Shown: in pieces, positions 1 through 7,456 of the stretch
How the letters are laid out: each line of letters starts with the position of its first letter
How positions within the stretch are numbered: the first letter of the stretch is position 1
Assembly: GCA_040414855.1 (NCBI GenBank)
Contig: JBEDUQ010000151.1
Coordinates: forward strand, 1-28,902
Length of the DNA stretch: 28,902 nucleotides
Source of the DNA: DASVXQ01 sp040414855
GTDB taxonomy: Bacteria; Actinomycetota; CALGFH01
Direction: 5' to 3'
Position numbers and translations under genes: made by a program
The notes under the pieces: generated by a model
Told to the model about the DNA's origin: nothing
The model's input: only the letters and a program-made list of their open reading frames with translations
Database searches by the model: none

Positions 1-1017
1 GGCGCCACCTGCCTCCAAGAAGCCGCGTTCGTCGCCGGGACGGTGGCAATGCTGCTCACCGGGCACGGCGCCAACGGCGTGATGGTGGCCTATGTGCTCT
101 CGCGGGCGCTCGGCGCGCTCGCCGGCTGGGTGATCGCGAGCTGGCACCTTCGCGGCCCGGTCGCTCCCAAGCCGCCACTTGCGTTTCTGCGCGCCACACT
201 CCGCCGGACCGTTCCGTTCGCGCTGGACGACGCGCTCTCGCTCACCTACATCCGCATCGACGCCGTGCTGCTGGGGTTCATCAAGGGCCCCGACCCGGTC
301 GGCCTCTACCAGTCGGCCACCAACCTGGTTCTGTATCTGAACATCCTGGCCAGGGTGCTGAACACCGCGCTGTATCCGCGGATGAGCAAGGCCTGGCCCA
401 ACCCGGCCCGGCTGGGACGCTGGCGGGACGCATCGCTCCAGCTTCTCGGGCTGATCTCGATCCCGGCGATGGTCGGGTCGCTGCTGCTGGCGCACCAGAC
501 CTTCGACTTCATCTACACCTCGAAGTTCGACGCGGCGGTGCGGACCTACCAGGTGCTGGCGTTGGTGATCGCGATCCGGATGCTCGGCCACACGCTTGGC
601 ACCTCGATCACCGCGGCCAACCATCAGACCCAGCGGACCATCGTGGTCGCCGCCGCGGCGTTCACCAATACCGCGCTGAACCTGTATTTCATTCCGCGCT
701 GGTCCTACCTTGGCGCGGCGATCACCACCGCGATCACCGAGACCGGCGTGTTCGTCGCCTACGTGATCCTCGCCCGCCGCTTCATCAACCGGTCCAAGCT
801 GCTCCAGGCGGTGGCACTACCCGCCCTCGCGTGCCTGCCCATGGTCGCGGTGGTCCTGGGGTTGCGGAACCACGTCAACCTGCTGGTCACCATCGCCGCC
901 GGCGCGTGCTGCTACGCGGTCGGGCTCGCCGCGGTTGGGGCCGTGCTGATCCCGGCCTCGGCGCGGCGGCACCCGCGGACCGCCATTCGCGCGCTGATCG
1001 TGAGGTCCGCGGGATGA
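1..1017 (+). CDS. Polysaccharide flippase of the MOP/Wzx superfamily, 5'-truncated by the window edge
   Basis: The reading frame is open from base 1, so the true start lies outside the window; the GTG at 43 is only the first internal start codon. About 338 residues remain of a family that is usually 400-500 long. The visible part is almost entirely hydrophobic, with repeated membrane segments separated by short basic loops, and contains the polysaccharide-synthase-like stretch around 'DAVLLGFIKGPDPVGLYQSA' and a later 'LNLYFIPRWSYLGAAITTA', both typical of Wzx/MurJ-like exporters that flip lipid-linked sugars across the membrane. The stop codon overlaps the next start as ATGA, so it is the upstream member of a three-gene operon. 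The exact sugar substrate cannot be told. Family call is fairly sure; Wzx versus another MOP branch is inference. Confidence 0.82.
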   Translation, partial: GATCLQEAAFVAGTVAMLLTGHGANGVMVAYVLSRALGALAGWVIASWHLRGPVAPKPPLAFLRATLRRTVPFALDDALSLTYIRIDAVLLGFIKGPDPVGLYQSATNLVLYLNILARVLNTALYPRMSKAWPNPARLGRWRDASLQLLGLISIPAMVGSLLLAHQTFDFIYTSKFDAAVRTYQVLALVIAIRMLGHTLGTSITAANHQTQRTIVVAAAAFTNTALNLYFIPRWSYLGAAITTAITETGVFVAYVILARRFINRSKLLQAVALPALACLPMVAVVLGLRNHVNLLVTIAAGACCYAVGLAAVGAVLIPASARRHPRTAIRALIVRSAG

Positions 1018-1655
1018 CCGCGCCCGCGAACCACGGCGTGACGGTTATCGATCACCGCCTCCTGAACTGGCGGTTCGTGGTCCCGAGCGTTCCGGACGGC
1101 CTGCTGCTGCTGGCCGCCGCCGACGAGGCGGCCGACCTCCCGGAGGCGGTCGCCTGCGACCCGGAGCTCGCCGCGTTGCGCTCCGGGCCCTACCCCGCGG
1201 TGGTGGTCTCGGACCTGGGCCGCTGGAGCACGGCGGCCACTGAAGGCGGAAAGGACCTGCTGCGCCTGGCGGCCGAGGCGGTCGCGCCGGGCGGCTGGCT
1301 GTACGCATCGTTCGCGAATCCGCTGTACCCGATGCGGTCCCGCTCAGCCGTGGCATTGACGCTGGGGGCGGCGAGCCGCGTCGTCCGCCGGGCCGGGCTG
1401 CGTCCCGCGTCGCGCTGGCTGGCGTTCCCGGACCAGCACACACCCGCCTACCTGGTGCCCGCGCGCGGTGGCTCCGAGCTGGAGTACTTCATGCGCACGT
1501 TCTTCTTCCCCTATGCGACCGGGGAGTCCGCCCGCAAGGCCCGGCTCAAGCAGCGCGCCCTCACCCTGATGCGCGGCTGCGCGCTGCTCGCGCCGCGGCC
1601 GCTGCGCCCCCGCTTCGCTCCCGCCTTCGCGATCGTCGCGGAGCGACCGCGATGA
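1014..1655 (+). CDS. Methyltransferase-like protein of a surface-glycan operon (function unproven)
   Basis: The ATG at 1014 overlaps the flippase stop (ATGA), and its own TGA overlaps the next ATG at 1652 in the same way, which fixes the start and places it firmly in the operon. The 213-residue product has 'PAVVVSDLGRW' followed by 'LLRLAAEAVAPGGWLYASF', which looks like the post-II region of class I SAM-dependent methyltransferases (motif L-x-P-G-G), and ends 'FAPAFAIVAERP', like the last strand of that fold. The glycine-rich SAM-binding motif I normally found near the N-terminus is not visible, so it may be a degenerate or non-catalytic relative. Middle residues 105-160 are rich in Arg and aromatic residues. 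A role in glycan decoration or assembly is inferred from context only. Confidence 0.6.
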   Translation: MTAPANHGVTVIDHRLLNWRFVVPSVPDGLLLLAAADEAADLPEAVACDPELAALRSGPYPAVVVSDLGRWSTAATEGGKDLLRLAAEAVAPGGWLYASFANPLYPMRSRSAVALTLGAASRVVRRAGLRPASRWLAFPDQHTPAYLVPARGGSELEYFMRTFFFPYATGESARKARLKQRALTLMRGCALLAPRPLRPRFAPAFAIVAERPR

Positions 1656-2737
1656 TCCCCGCCCTCACCAAGGTGTTGCAGGCCCGCTGGGGCGACCTCC
1701 GGCCCGACCGTCCACCGGTCTCCTCGGCGATGGTCGCCGGCGTCGACCGGTCCCCGGCCGCCAAGGTCACCCTGGTGTTCTTCGACCGGGCCCGCGCGCC
1801 CGCCGCGATCGCCAAGGTCGCCAGGACCCCGGACTCGGAGCCGGCGCTGGAGCGCGAGCACGAGATGCTCAGCCACCTGTGGGACCTCGGCCCGGCGACG
1901 GTGCGGGCCCAGGTGCCCGAACCGCTGCTGCTGGAGCGGGTGGATGGCCGTCTCGTCCTGGTGATGACGCCGCTCCGGGGCCGGCCGATGACGGCCTCGT
2001 ACTACACACCCGGCCACGTCACCGACCATGCCGTGGTCGCCAAGGACTTCGCGGTCGCGGGCAACTGGCTGCTCGACTTTCAGCGCCAGACGGCCGCCGG
2101 GTCGGGCGTGTTCGACGAGGGCGCCCTGGAGGAGTGGGTGACCTCGGTGGTCGGCGCCTACCGCGAGGAGGTCGGCTGGGACGGGGTCGAGGCTCGCCTG
2201 TTCGACCAGGTGGCGCACAGGGCCAAGGAGCTGCTCGGCCAGCGCGTCCCCGCGGTCGCCATCCATGGCGACTACTGGATGGGGAACCTGCTGCTCGACG
2301 GTATCCGGCTGGCCGGGGTGATCGACTGGGAGCGGGGCCGGCCGCGCGGTCCGGCGCTGCTCGACGTGTACAAGTTCCCGACTTCGTACGCGCTCTACCT
2401 GGACCGGGGGTATCCCGGTGGGAGGGTCCCCGGCCATGACGGCATGGGCTGGTGGCGGGAGCGGTGGCGCCGGTTCGGCGGCTGGGAGCACCTCGCCGGG
2501 TTCGGCTACGCCTACTTCGGCGACGGCTGGTTCCCGCACCTGGTTCGGGACTTCATCCTCGAGCACCTGGCCGGGATGGGGGTTCCCGCCGAGGCCAACG
2601 CCGTCTTCTTCCCGCTGTTCGTCGCCGAGCAGGCGCTGTTGCCCGGCCACCCGCGCACCCGAGCCGCCAACCGGGCCCTGCTCCACGCGTTCACCGAGGA
2701 GCCGAGCCCGACCTGGCTGCGCTCGTCCAGCGGCTAG
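1652..2737 (+). CDS. APH/choline-kinase-type phosphotransferase in glycan operon
   Basis: The 361-residue protein has the aminoglycoside-phosphotransferase kinase fold: an N-lobe with 'AIAKVAR' (candidate ATP-binding Lys about 55) and a following acidic helix (E67-E71), the hinge 'LVLVMTPLRG' (101-110), the catalytic loop 'IHGDYWMGNLLL' with H205, D207 and N212, and the metal-binding 'VIDWERG' with D225. All key kinase residues seem intact. Despite the family name, position as the last gene of an operon with a flippase argues for phosphorylation of a sugar, lipid or other glycan precursor rather than antibiotic resistance; such kinases recur in actinobacterial surface-polysaccharide loci. The start overlaps the previous stop by four bases. 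It ends 26 bp before a convergent gene, with no clear terminator hairpin between them. Confidence 0.82.
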   Translation: MIPALTKVLQARWGDLRPDRPPVSSAMVAGVDRSPAAKVTLVFFDRARAPAAIAKVARTPDSEPALEREHEMLSHLWDLGPATVRAQVPEPLLLERVDGRLVLVMTPLRGRPMTASYYTPGHVTDHAVVAKDFAVAGNWLLDFQRQTAAGSGVFDEGALEEWVTSVVGAYREEVGWDGVEARLFDQVAHRAKELLGQRVPAVAIHGDYWMGNLLLDGIRLAGVIDWERGRPRGPALLDVYKFPTSYALYLDRGYPGGRVPGHDGMGWWRERWRRFGGWEHLAGFGYAYFGDGWFPHLVRDFILEHLAGMGVPAEANAVFFPLFVAEQALLPGHPRTRAANRALLHAFTEEPSPTWLRSSSG

Positions 2738-2763
2738 CGTGTCCTGTCCCGCTTTGGCGTCGC

Positions 2764-3012
2764 TCACAGGAACGACGGCTCCACCAGCACCAGGAACTCG
2801 CCACCCGGCGACCGCCCGACCTCCATGTCGCCGCTGACGTCCTCGAAGCAGGCTTCGCACAGAGAGGCGCCCCGACCCACCGGCGCGCCGTAGGGCGTCA
2901 GCACCACGTCGTACATCAGCCCGCTCGCGATGGAGTTCTCGCAGCCGTCGCAGTAGGCGCCGTCGCCGCCGGCGTCGGTCACGTCGGTTACCTTGCCCGT
3001 TCCCCAGTCCAC
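2764..3012 (-). CDS. Small CxxC/CxxC protein, putative zinc ribbon, unknown function
   Basis: An 82-residue protein starting at GTG (3012). A GGAGGG ribosome binding site lies about 10 nt upstream, inside the end of the preceding SRPBCC gene, whose stop (3017-3019) is only four bases away; the two genes are therefore likely translationally coupled. It holds two Cys pairs, C21-x-x-C24 ('YCDGCEN') and C52-x-x-C55 ('LCEACFED'), spaced as in small zinc ribbons or treble-clef knuckles, with short acidic strands around them. No DNA-binding or catalytic motif was recognised. It may be a partner or regulator of the SRPBCC protein. Convergent with the kinase gene to its left. Confidence 0.6.
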   Translation of the reverse strand: MDWGTGKVTDVTDAGGDGAYCDGCENSIASGLMYDVVLTPYGAPVGRGASLCEACFEDVSGDMEVGRSPGGEFLVLVEPSFL

Positions 3013-3016
3013 GACC

Positions 3017-3511
3017 TCACAGCCCTCCGGAAGGTCCCGGCCCGTCCTCGGCTCGCTGTTTGATGTAAGCGTTGCGGGACTCGATCAGACGGCGCAGGTA
3101 CCAGCGTAGGACGAGGACCTCCGCGAGCCGGCCCAGCGGACCGAGAGGAGCTCGGAACTCCACCAGGTCCACCATCAGCGTGACGCCGGTGGCTGGTTCA
3201 CCGTCGAAGCGGTGCTCGTGCCGGAAGGCGGCGAACGGTCCGCGGACCTGCTCGTCGACGAACATCTTCGGCGGCTCGAACTGGCGGATCCGGCTGCTCA
3301 TCCGCCACCAGATCCCGAAGTGCCGCGCCCGCCAGGTCACCTCCTGGCCCAGGCCGATGGAGCCGGTGGTCACCCCGGCGACGGCCCGCTCCCGGGAGCG
3401 GCGCATCGAGTCCATGTGCGCGTCGATGCTCCGGGAGAGGTCGAAGACCACGGCAGCCGGCGCGGCGATCTCGGTCGCGCACTCGAACCGGACCACGATC
3501 AGCGGCCCCAT
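3017..3511 (-). CDS. SRPBCC (START/Bet v1-like) ligand-binding protein
   Basis: This 164-residue protein has the order of elements usual for the polyketide cyclase/dehydrase-type SRPBCC group: first strand 'VRFECATEIAAPAAVVFDL', the helix 'SRSIDAHMDSM', 'VTWRARHFGIWWRMSSRI', the signature 'FVDEQVRGPFAAFRHEH' (about 85-101), a 'MVDLVEFRAPLGPLG' strand-turn, and a long C-terminal helix ending in 'LRRLIESRNAYIKQR'. The fold forms a deep hydrophobic pocket, but the ligand is not known for this subgroup. No signal peptide, so cytoplasmic. The ATG at 3511 has only a weak ribosome binding site. It precedes a coupled CxxC protein and follows, after 23 bp, the 3' end of the beta-helix gene on the same strand, so all three could be co-transcribed. 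Confidence 0.8.
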   Translation of the reverse strand: MGPLIVVRFECATEIAAPAAVVFDLSRSIDAHMDSMRRSRERAVAGVTTGSIGLGQEVTWRARHFGIWWRMSSRIRQFEPPKMFVDEQVRGPFAAFRHEHRFDGEPATGVTLMVDLVEFRAPLGPLGRLAEVLVLRWYLRRLIESRNAYIKQRAEDGPGPSGGL

Positions 3512-3534
3512 CGAGGGTCAGACAGTTCGGCGCC

Positions 3535-5079
3535 TCACGGCTGGAACTCCAAGGCCCCACGGTCGTCGTACGTCCTCGGACCGTCCCCGGTGTTGGGAGT
3601 TCCGGGGTCGTCGACACGGCCATGGCCCTCGAGGTCGGTGGCGGTCTCGCCGCTCACGCCGGAGTCGGCCGAGTCGATCGCGGGCGAGCCCGACTGGAGA
3701 TGGAAGTTCGAGCCCGCCGCCACCCATTGCGGGTCCCCCTGGATGCCGTGCGCCTCCTGGCCGGTGGCGGCCTGGAAGGCGCCCAGCGAGGTGTAGCTGG
3801 TCTTCCCCCAGACGTACATCGTGTCCGGCGTGGTGAGGAACACGACGTTGTAGTCGACGGTGGTGCCGGTGGTCGAGTTCGAGTCGACCCTGATGTTGCT
3901 GTGCGTGCGCGGCGAGTTGATGCCGTTGTTGACGCTGATGTTGTTCTCGATGGTCGCCCCGGTCGAGGTGCCCTCCACGTTGATCCCCGCCGCCACGTTG
4001 TCGTAGACGGTGTTGGAGATGATCCGCTGGTTGGTGGAGTTGAGGTCGTCGATGCCGTGGTCGCCGTTCCCGTAGGTCAGGTTGTCGACCACCAGGTTGT
4101 CATGCGAGCCGGTGTAGAACTGGAGCCCCGAGTCCTCGTTGTCGTGGCTGATGTTGCGGTCGACCGTGTTGTTGAAGCCACGCACGTCGATCCCCGGCGC
4201 CGCGCGGGCGTAGCCGCGGGCGTTCCCGAAGGTGTGGTTCTCGGTGACCCGGACCTCGTTGGTGTCGGCGTCCAGGAACACGCCAGCCTCGCTGTTGTCG
4301 TGCGAAACGTTCCCGGACACCAGCGAGTCGGTGGTGTTGGCGAGCTTGATCCCGTACTTGGTCAGGCCCGACGCCCGCTCGCCGGCGCCGCTCACGTCGT
4401 TGTCGTTCACCGTCACGTCGGACGACGAGTTCACGTGGATTCCGTAGCTGGAGGTATCCGAGACCGTGTTCCCGCTGACGGTGATATTCGAAAGCGTGTT
4501 GACGTAAATCCCGTAGCCCGTCGCCCCGCTCACCGTATTTCCAGTTACGGTCACGGCGGTCGACGTAGTGGTCAGGTAGATACCATGGCTGCCGGTATCG
4601 GTGACAGTGTTGTCGCTAATGGTCACGTTCGAGGAACCGCTGGCGACGTAGATGCCGTAGCTGGTCGTGTCGGTCACGGTGAACCCGTCCACGGTGATAT
4701 AACTGCGGGCGGACACCTTGAAGCCGTTGGCCATCCCCCTGACGATCACGTTGGCCCCGGGCGCCGCGGTCAGCACGATCGGCGAGCCGGGCGTGCCGGA
4801 ATTGGCGAAGGTCACCAGCTCTTGGTACGTGCCGCTGGCGACCTGGACGGTCTGGCCCGCGACCGCCACGGTGGCGCCCTTCTTGATGGTGCAGAACGGA
4901 ACCCCTTGGCTGCCCGGGCCCGTGTCTGAGCAGCTCGGGTTGCCGCCGTCGACGTACAGGACCGACGGCACCGCCGAGGCGGGCCGGACACCGAGAAGCA
5001 ACAGCGCCATGGCCGCCAGCACGGCCACGGCCAGGCGTATGCGGAGAGATCGATCGCCCCGCACCACGAGCGAGAGCAT
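3535..5079 (-). CDS. Secreted right-handed parallel beta-helix protein (NosD/pectate-lyase-like)
   Basis: The start is the ATG at 5079, with a strong AGGAGG a few bases upstream; frame extension further upstream is AT-rich leader, not protein. The 514-residue product opens with a signal peptide (basic 'RGDRSLRIR', hydrophobic core, cleavage after about 'RPASA'). Residues about 37-75 match the entry domain of such proteins ('CTIKKGATVAVAGQTVQVASGTYQE'). About 120-420 consist of successive 20-25-residue rungs of the form G-I-x-V...S-x-N-V-T-I-S-x-N-x-V, the PbH1 pattern, and the end 'YDDRGALEF' is the usual cap. This fold is common in polysaccharide lyases, epimerases and surface proteins; no catalytic residue set could be assigned. 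The central rungs have lower GC (about 53-62%) than neighbouring genes, through Asn/Thr/Ser/Val-rich composition, transfer, or both. Confidence 0.85.
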   Translation of the reverse strand: MLSLVVRGDRSLRIRLAVAVLAAMALLLLGVRPASAVPSVLYVDGGNPSCSDTGPGSQGVPFCTIKKGATVAVAGQTVQVASGTYQELVTFANSGTPGSPIVLTAAPGANVIVRGMANGFKVSARSYITVDGFTVTDTTSYGIYVASGSSNVTISDNTVTDTGSHGIYLTTTSTAVTVTGNTVSGATGYGIYVNTLSNITVSGNTVSDTSSYGIHVNSSSDVTVNDNDVSGAGERASGLTKYGIKLANTTDSLVSGNVSHDNSEAGVFLDADTNEVRVTENHTFGNARGYARAAPGIDVRGFNNTVDRNISHDNEDSGLQFYTGSHDNLVVDNLTYGNGDHGIDDLNSTNQRIISNTVYDNVAAGINVEGTSTGATIENNISVNNGINSPRTHSNIRVDSNSTTGTTVDYNVVFLTTPDTMYVWGKTSYTSLGAFQAATGQEAHGIQGDPQWVAAGSNFHLQSGSPAIDSADSGVSGETATDLEGHGRVDDPGTPNTGDGPRTYDDRGALEFQP

Positions 5080-5491
5080 GCGGCCCCCTCCTGCCGAGAA
5101 ATATGGTGGCTTCGATTTCGCCTCGAGTACCAAAGCAGGGACCCTCGGCTCCTTGACCCTGAAATGCAGGAACAAAGACCAAACCGAGTCCCCATCAGCT
5201 TTGAACAGCAAGCAATCCAAGGTAATGGAAGAGTGCGGTAATTTGCCGTCATCCAGTTGAATGACAGCTTTGCTCGGCGACATACTCCATGTGCAGTATC
5301 GTCGCTGGGGCATTCCGATAATTTCACGACGCGCCATAGAAGGTGCCGGCTCCACGGAATCGGCGGCCGCCCCAGCGGGCCGTTTCCTTTGCGCTGTGTA
5401 GCCGTACCTACGTCGGCTGACGGTGGTTGGACGACTCCCGCGGGCCTTTACTCCATGCGTTCGGCCGCCCGGAGCCCTGAAGGGAGCTCGA
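5080..5491. promoter_or_regulatory. Gene-free 412-bp AT-richer divergent intergenic region
   Basis: No convincing gene lies between the beta-helix start (5079, minus) and the antiporter start (5492, plus). By count, 5101-5340 is about 51% GC while 5341-5460 rises to about 67%. It must hold both divergent promoters. Visible structure: a near-palindrome CGGTAATTTGCCG at 5236-5248 and, directly next to it, a short hairpin with GTCAT/ATGAC arms at 5248-5265. The beta-helix ribosome binding site is at its left end, and AAGGGAG for the antiporter at its right end. A structured 5' leader for the secreted protein is possible, but no known riboswitch consensus could be fitted. Confidence 0.45.
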
Positions 5492-6817
5492 TTGAGCCTG
5501 TCGAGCGCGGATGTCACCCACCTCCTGCTCGCGCTGGTGCTGCTGCTGGTCGCCGCCCACGGCTTCGGGCGGCTGTTCGTCCTCTTGCACCAGCCGAAGG
5601 TCGCGGGCGAGATCCTCGGCGGGCTGCTGCTCGGCCCGACCCTGTTCGGGCTGCTGCTGCCGTCGTGGCACCACGCCGTCTTCGTCACCGGCACGGCGAC
5701 GCCGCTCGCCCTCGGCGTCTTCTACCAACTGGGCCTGGTCCTGCTGATGTACTGCTCGGGCGCGGAGCTGCGGTCGATCCTGGCCCGCCGCGAGCGCAAG
5801 GCGACCCTCGGCATCGCGTTGCTCGCCAACGCCGTCCCGTTCGCCGCCGGGGTGATCTTCCTCAGGTTCTACGACGGCGAGGGCTTCCTCGGAGGCGCCC
5901 ACAACCGGACCGCCTTCGTGCTCGTGTTCGCCCTTGCAATGGCGGTCACCAGCATCCCGGTGATCTCGCGGATCATGGCGGACCTCGGCATCCTCGGAAC
6001 CCGCTTCGCGCGCATCGTGCTGTCGGTCGCGGTGCTCGAGGACCTGCTGGTCTACGTCGTGCTCAACTACGCCCTCGCGCTGGTCGCCCCGCCGCACGCC
6101 GACACCTTCACGGTCCCGTCCCTGCTGTCGCTCGGTCCCGCGAGCGTGGCCGGCAGCGTCTACTACGTGCTCGTCACGCTGGCGTTCGTCGCCCTCCCCG
6201 CCGTCCTCGGTCCAGGATTCGTCGGCCGGCTGGCGGAGCGGCGCGGCAACCTGCTGCATCGCGCCAGCCCGATCGGGTTCCAGCTCACCGTGCTGCTCGC
6301 GCTCACCGGGCTGGCCAGCTTCGTCGGGGTGTCGCCGATCTTCGGCGCGATGCTGGCCGGGATCCTCGCCGGCGACCTGCACGGCGCCGCCGAGCAGGCT
6401 CGCCAGACCATCCAGGGCTTCGCCTACGCGTTCTTCATCCCGGTGTACTTCGCGGTCGTCGGCCTCCGGCTCGACCTGGTCCACCACTTCGCGCCGCTGT
6501 TCTTCGTGTTCTTCCTGGCGTTCGCCTGCCTGACGAAGACGCTCAGCGCCTACGCCGGCGCGCGCCTCGCCGGTGAGGACAAGCCCGGCGCCCGCAACCT
6601 GGCCATCGCCCTCAACGCGCGCGGCGGCCCGGGCATCGTGCTCGCGTCGGTCGCCTTCGACGCCGGCATCATCGACCTGTCGTTCTACACCTGCCTGGTG
6701 ATGCTGGCCCTGGTCACCTCGGTGCTCGCGGGCTCCTGGCTCGGAGCCACCCTCCGCCGCGGCCAGACCCTCCTTGCGGGTGCCGACCCGCGCCTCGAGC
6801 CATCCGGCTCCGACTGA
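5492..6817 (+). CDS. Cation:proton antiporter, CPA2/KefB type
   Basis: A TTG start at 5492 is preferred because AAGGGAG lies six bases upstream and the protein then begins directly with the first membrane helix; a longer GTG start at 5423 would add a non-hydrophobic stretch. The 441-residue protein is a Na+/H+ exchanger-family (PF00999-like) membrane protein with about 12 hydrophobic helices. Signatures include 'QPKVAGEILGGLLLGPTLFG' near the N-terminus, 'AVLEDLLVYVVLNYA' with an acidic pair in the transport-helix region, 'GVSPIFGAMLAGILAGD' and 'GARLAGEDKPGARNLAIALNARGGPGIVLASVAFDAGI'. No C-terminal TrkA-N nucleotide-binding domain is present, unlike full KefB/KefC. It would exchange Na+ or K+ for protons at the cytoplasmic membrane. 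It is convergent with the Lrp gene, with only 10 bp between stops. Confidence 0.88.
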   Translation: MSLSSADVTHLLLALVLLLVAAHGFGRLFVLLHQPKVAGEILGGLLLGPTLFGLLLPSWHHAVFVTGTATPLALGVFYQLGLVLLMYCSGAELRSILARRERKATLGIALLANAVPFAAGVIFLRFYDGEGFLGGAHNRTAFVLVFALAMAVTSIPVISRIMADLGILGTRFARIVLSVAVLEDLLVYVVLNYALALVAPPHADTFTVPSLLSLGPASVAGSVYYVLVTLAFVALPAVLGPGFVGRLAERRGNLLHRASPIGFQLTVLLALTGLASFVGVSPIFGAMLAGILAGDLHGAAEQARQTIQGFAYAFFIPVYFAVVGLRLDLVHHFAPLFFVFFLAFACLTKTLSAYAGARLAGEDKPGARNLAIALNARGGPGIVLASVAFDAGIIDLSFYTCLVMLALVTSVLAGSWLGATLRRGQTLLAGADPRLEPSGSD

Positions 6818-6827
6818 GCGCCCACGC

Positions 6828-7319
6828 TCACCGCTCGGGCCTGGCCGGGTCCTCGGGGACGTCGAGGAGCTGAAGGGTGCGGTAGGGGACCAGCTCCGAG
6901 AGGGCGATGACGCTGTTGGAGCGGACCACGCTGGGGGAGCGGTTGATCTGGATGAGCACGTCCTGGAGCTGCTCGTGGGTGCGGGCGACGACGCGGCAGT
7001 GGACGTCGCCGGACCCGGTGATGCCGTGGGCCTCCAGCACCTGGGGCACCGCGCGGAGCATCTCGATCACGTCGTCGAGCCGGCCCTGGGCGATCCCGAG
7101 GGTCACGAACGCCTGGACCTCGTAGCCGAGCTCGCGCGGGTCGAGGTCGGGACCGAAGCCGGCGATCACGCCGCGCCGCACGAGCTTGGCAAGGCGGGCG
7201 TGGACGGTCGCGCGGGTCACGCCGATCCGGCGTGCCAGCTCGAGGTGGGAGGCGCGCGGCTCCCGCGCCAGCTCGCGGATCAGCTGGACGTCGAGCTGGT
7301 CGATCGCGGCGCTGCGCAG
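6828..7319 (-). CDS. Lrp/AsnC-family transcriptional regulator, probable controller of hpd
   Basis: The protein has an N-terminal winged helix-turn-helix ('IDQLDVQLIRELAREP...HLELARRIGVTRATVHARLAKLVRRGVI') followed by the ligand-sensing RAM domain ('VQAFVTLGIAQGRLDDVIEML...VLEAHGITGSGDVHCRVVA'), the standard two-part Lrp/AsnC layout. The start is uncertain: a strong GAGGAGG stands four bases before a CTG codon at 7319, which gives a family-typical short N-terminus (about 163 residues). GTG at 7382 and TTG at 7415 are in-frame alternatives that would add about 21-32 atypical residues and run across likely operator DNA. It is divergent from hpd, and related regulators control tyrosine or branched-chain catabolism, so regulation of hpd and of itself is a reasonable inference. 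Confidence 0.85.
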   Translation of the reverse strand: MRSAAIDQLDVQLIRELAREPRASHLELARRIGVTRATVHARLAKLVRRGVIAGFGPDLDPRELGYEVQAFVTLGIAQGRLDDVIEMLRAVPQVLEAHGITGSGDVHCRVVARTHEQLQDVLIQINRSPSVVRSNSVIALSELVPYRTLQLLDVPEDPARPER

Positions 7320-7362
7320 GTTGCCTCCTCGGATCCCCGGAGCGATCGATACAGTCGAGCAG

Positions 7363-7425
7363 AGTGCACAACATTCTGGCACACCATTGCCCGGATCCAG
7401 CCTGGTGATCTTCAATCAGTGCACA
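7363..7425. promoter_or_regulatory. Candidate Lrp-type operator pair between the regulator and hpd
   Basis: In the 137-bp divergent gap the octamer AGTGCACA occurs twice, at 7363-7370 and 7418-7425, exactly 55 bp apart (about five helical turns). Each copy is followed by an ATT/AAT-containing core and a partial inverted arm (GTGC...GCAC at 7364-7382; GTGC...GCGC from 7419). Paired, phased sites are the usual way Lrp-family octamers bind. This is sequence pattern plus inference; the symmetry is imperfect. Confidence 0.4.
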
Positions 7426-7456
7426 GAATGCGCGAACGACAAGGAGGTCGGTCGCA

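Noticed and set aside
1652..2737. Aminoglycoside resistance gene
   Set aside because: Only the general kinase fold supports it; the operon context is surface glycan synthesis, and no resistance-specific features are seen.
5080..5491. Cyclic di-GMP or c-di-AMP riboswitch for the beta-helix gene
   Set aside because: GGCAAA- and CAAAGC-like words occur on the minus strand, but their spacing and the required stems do not fit the consensus.
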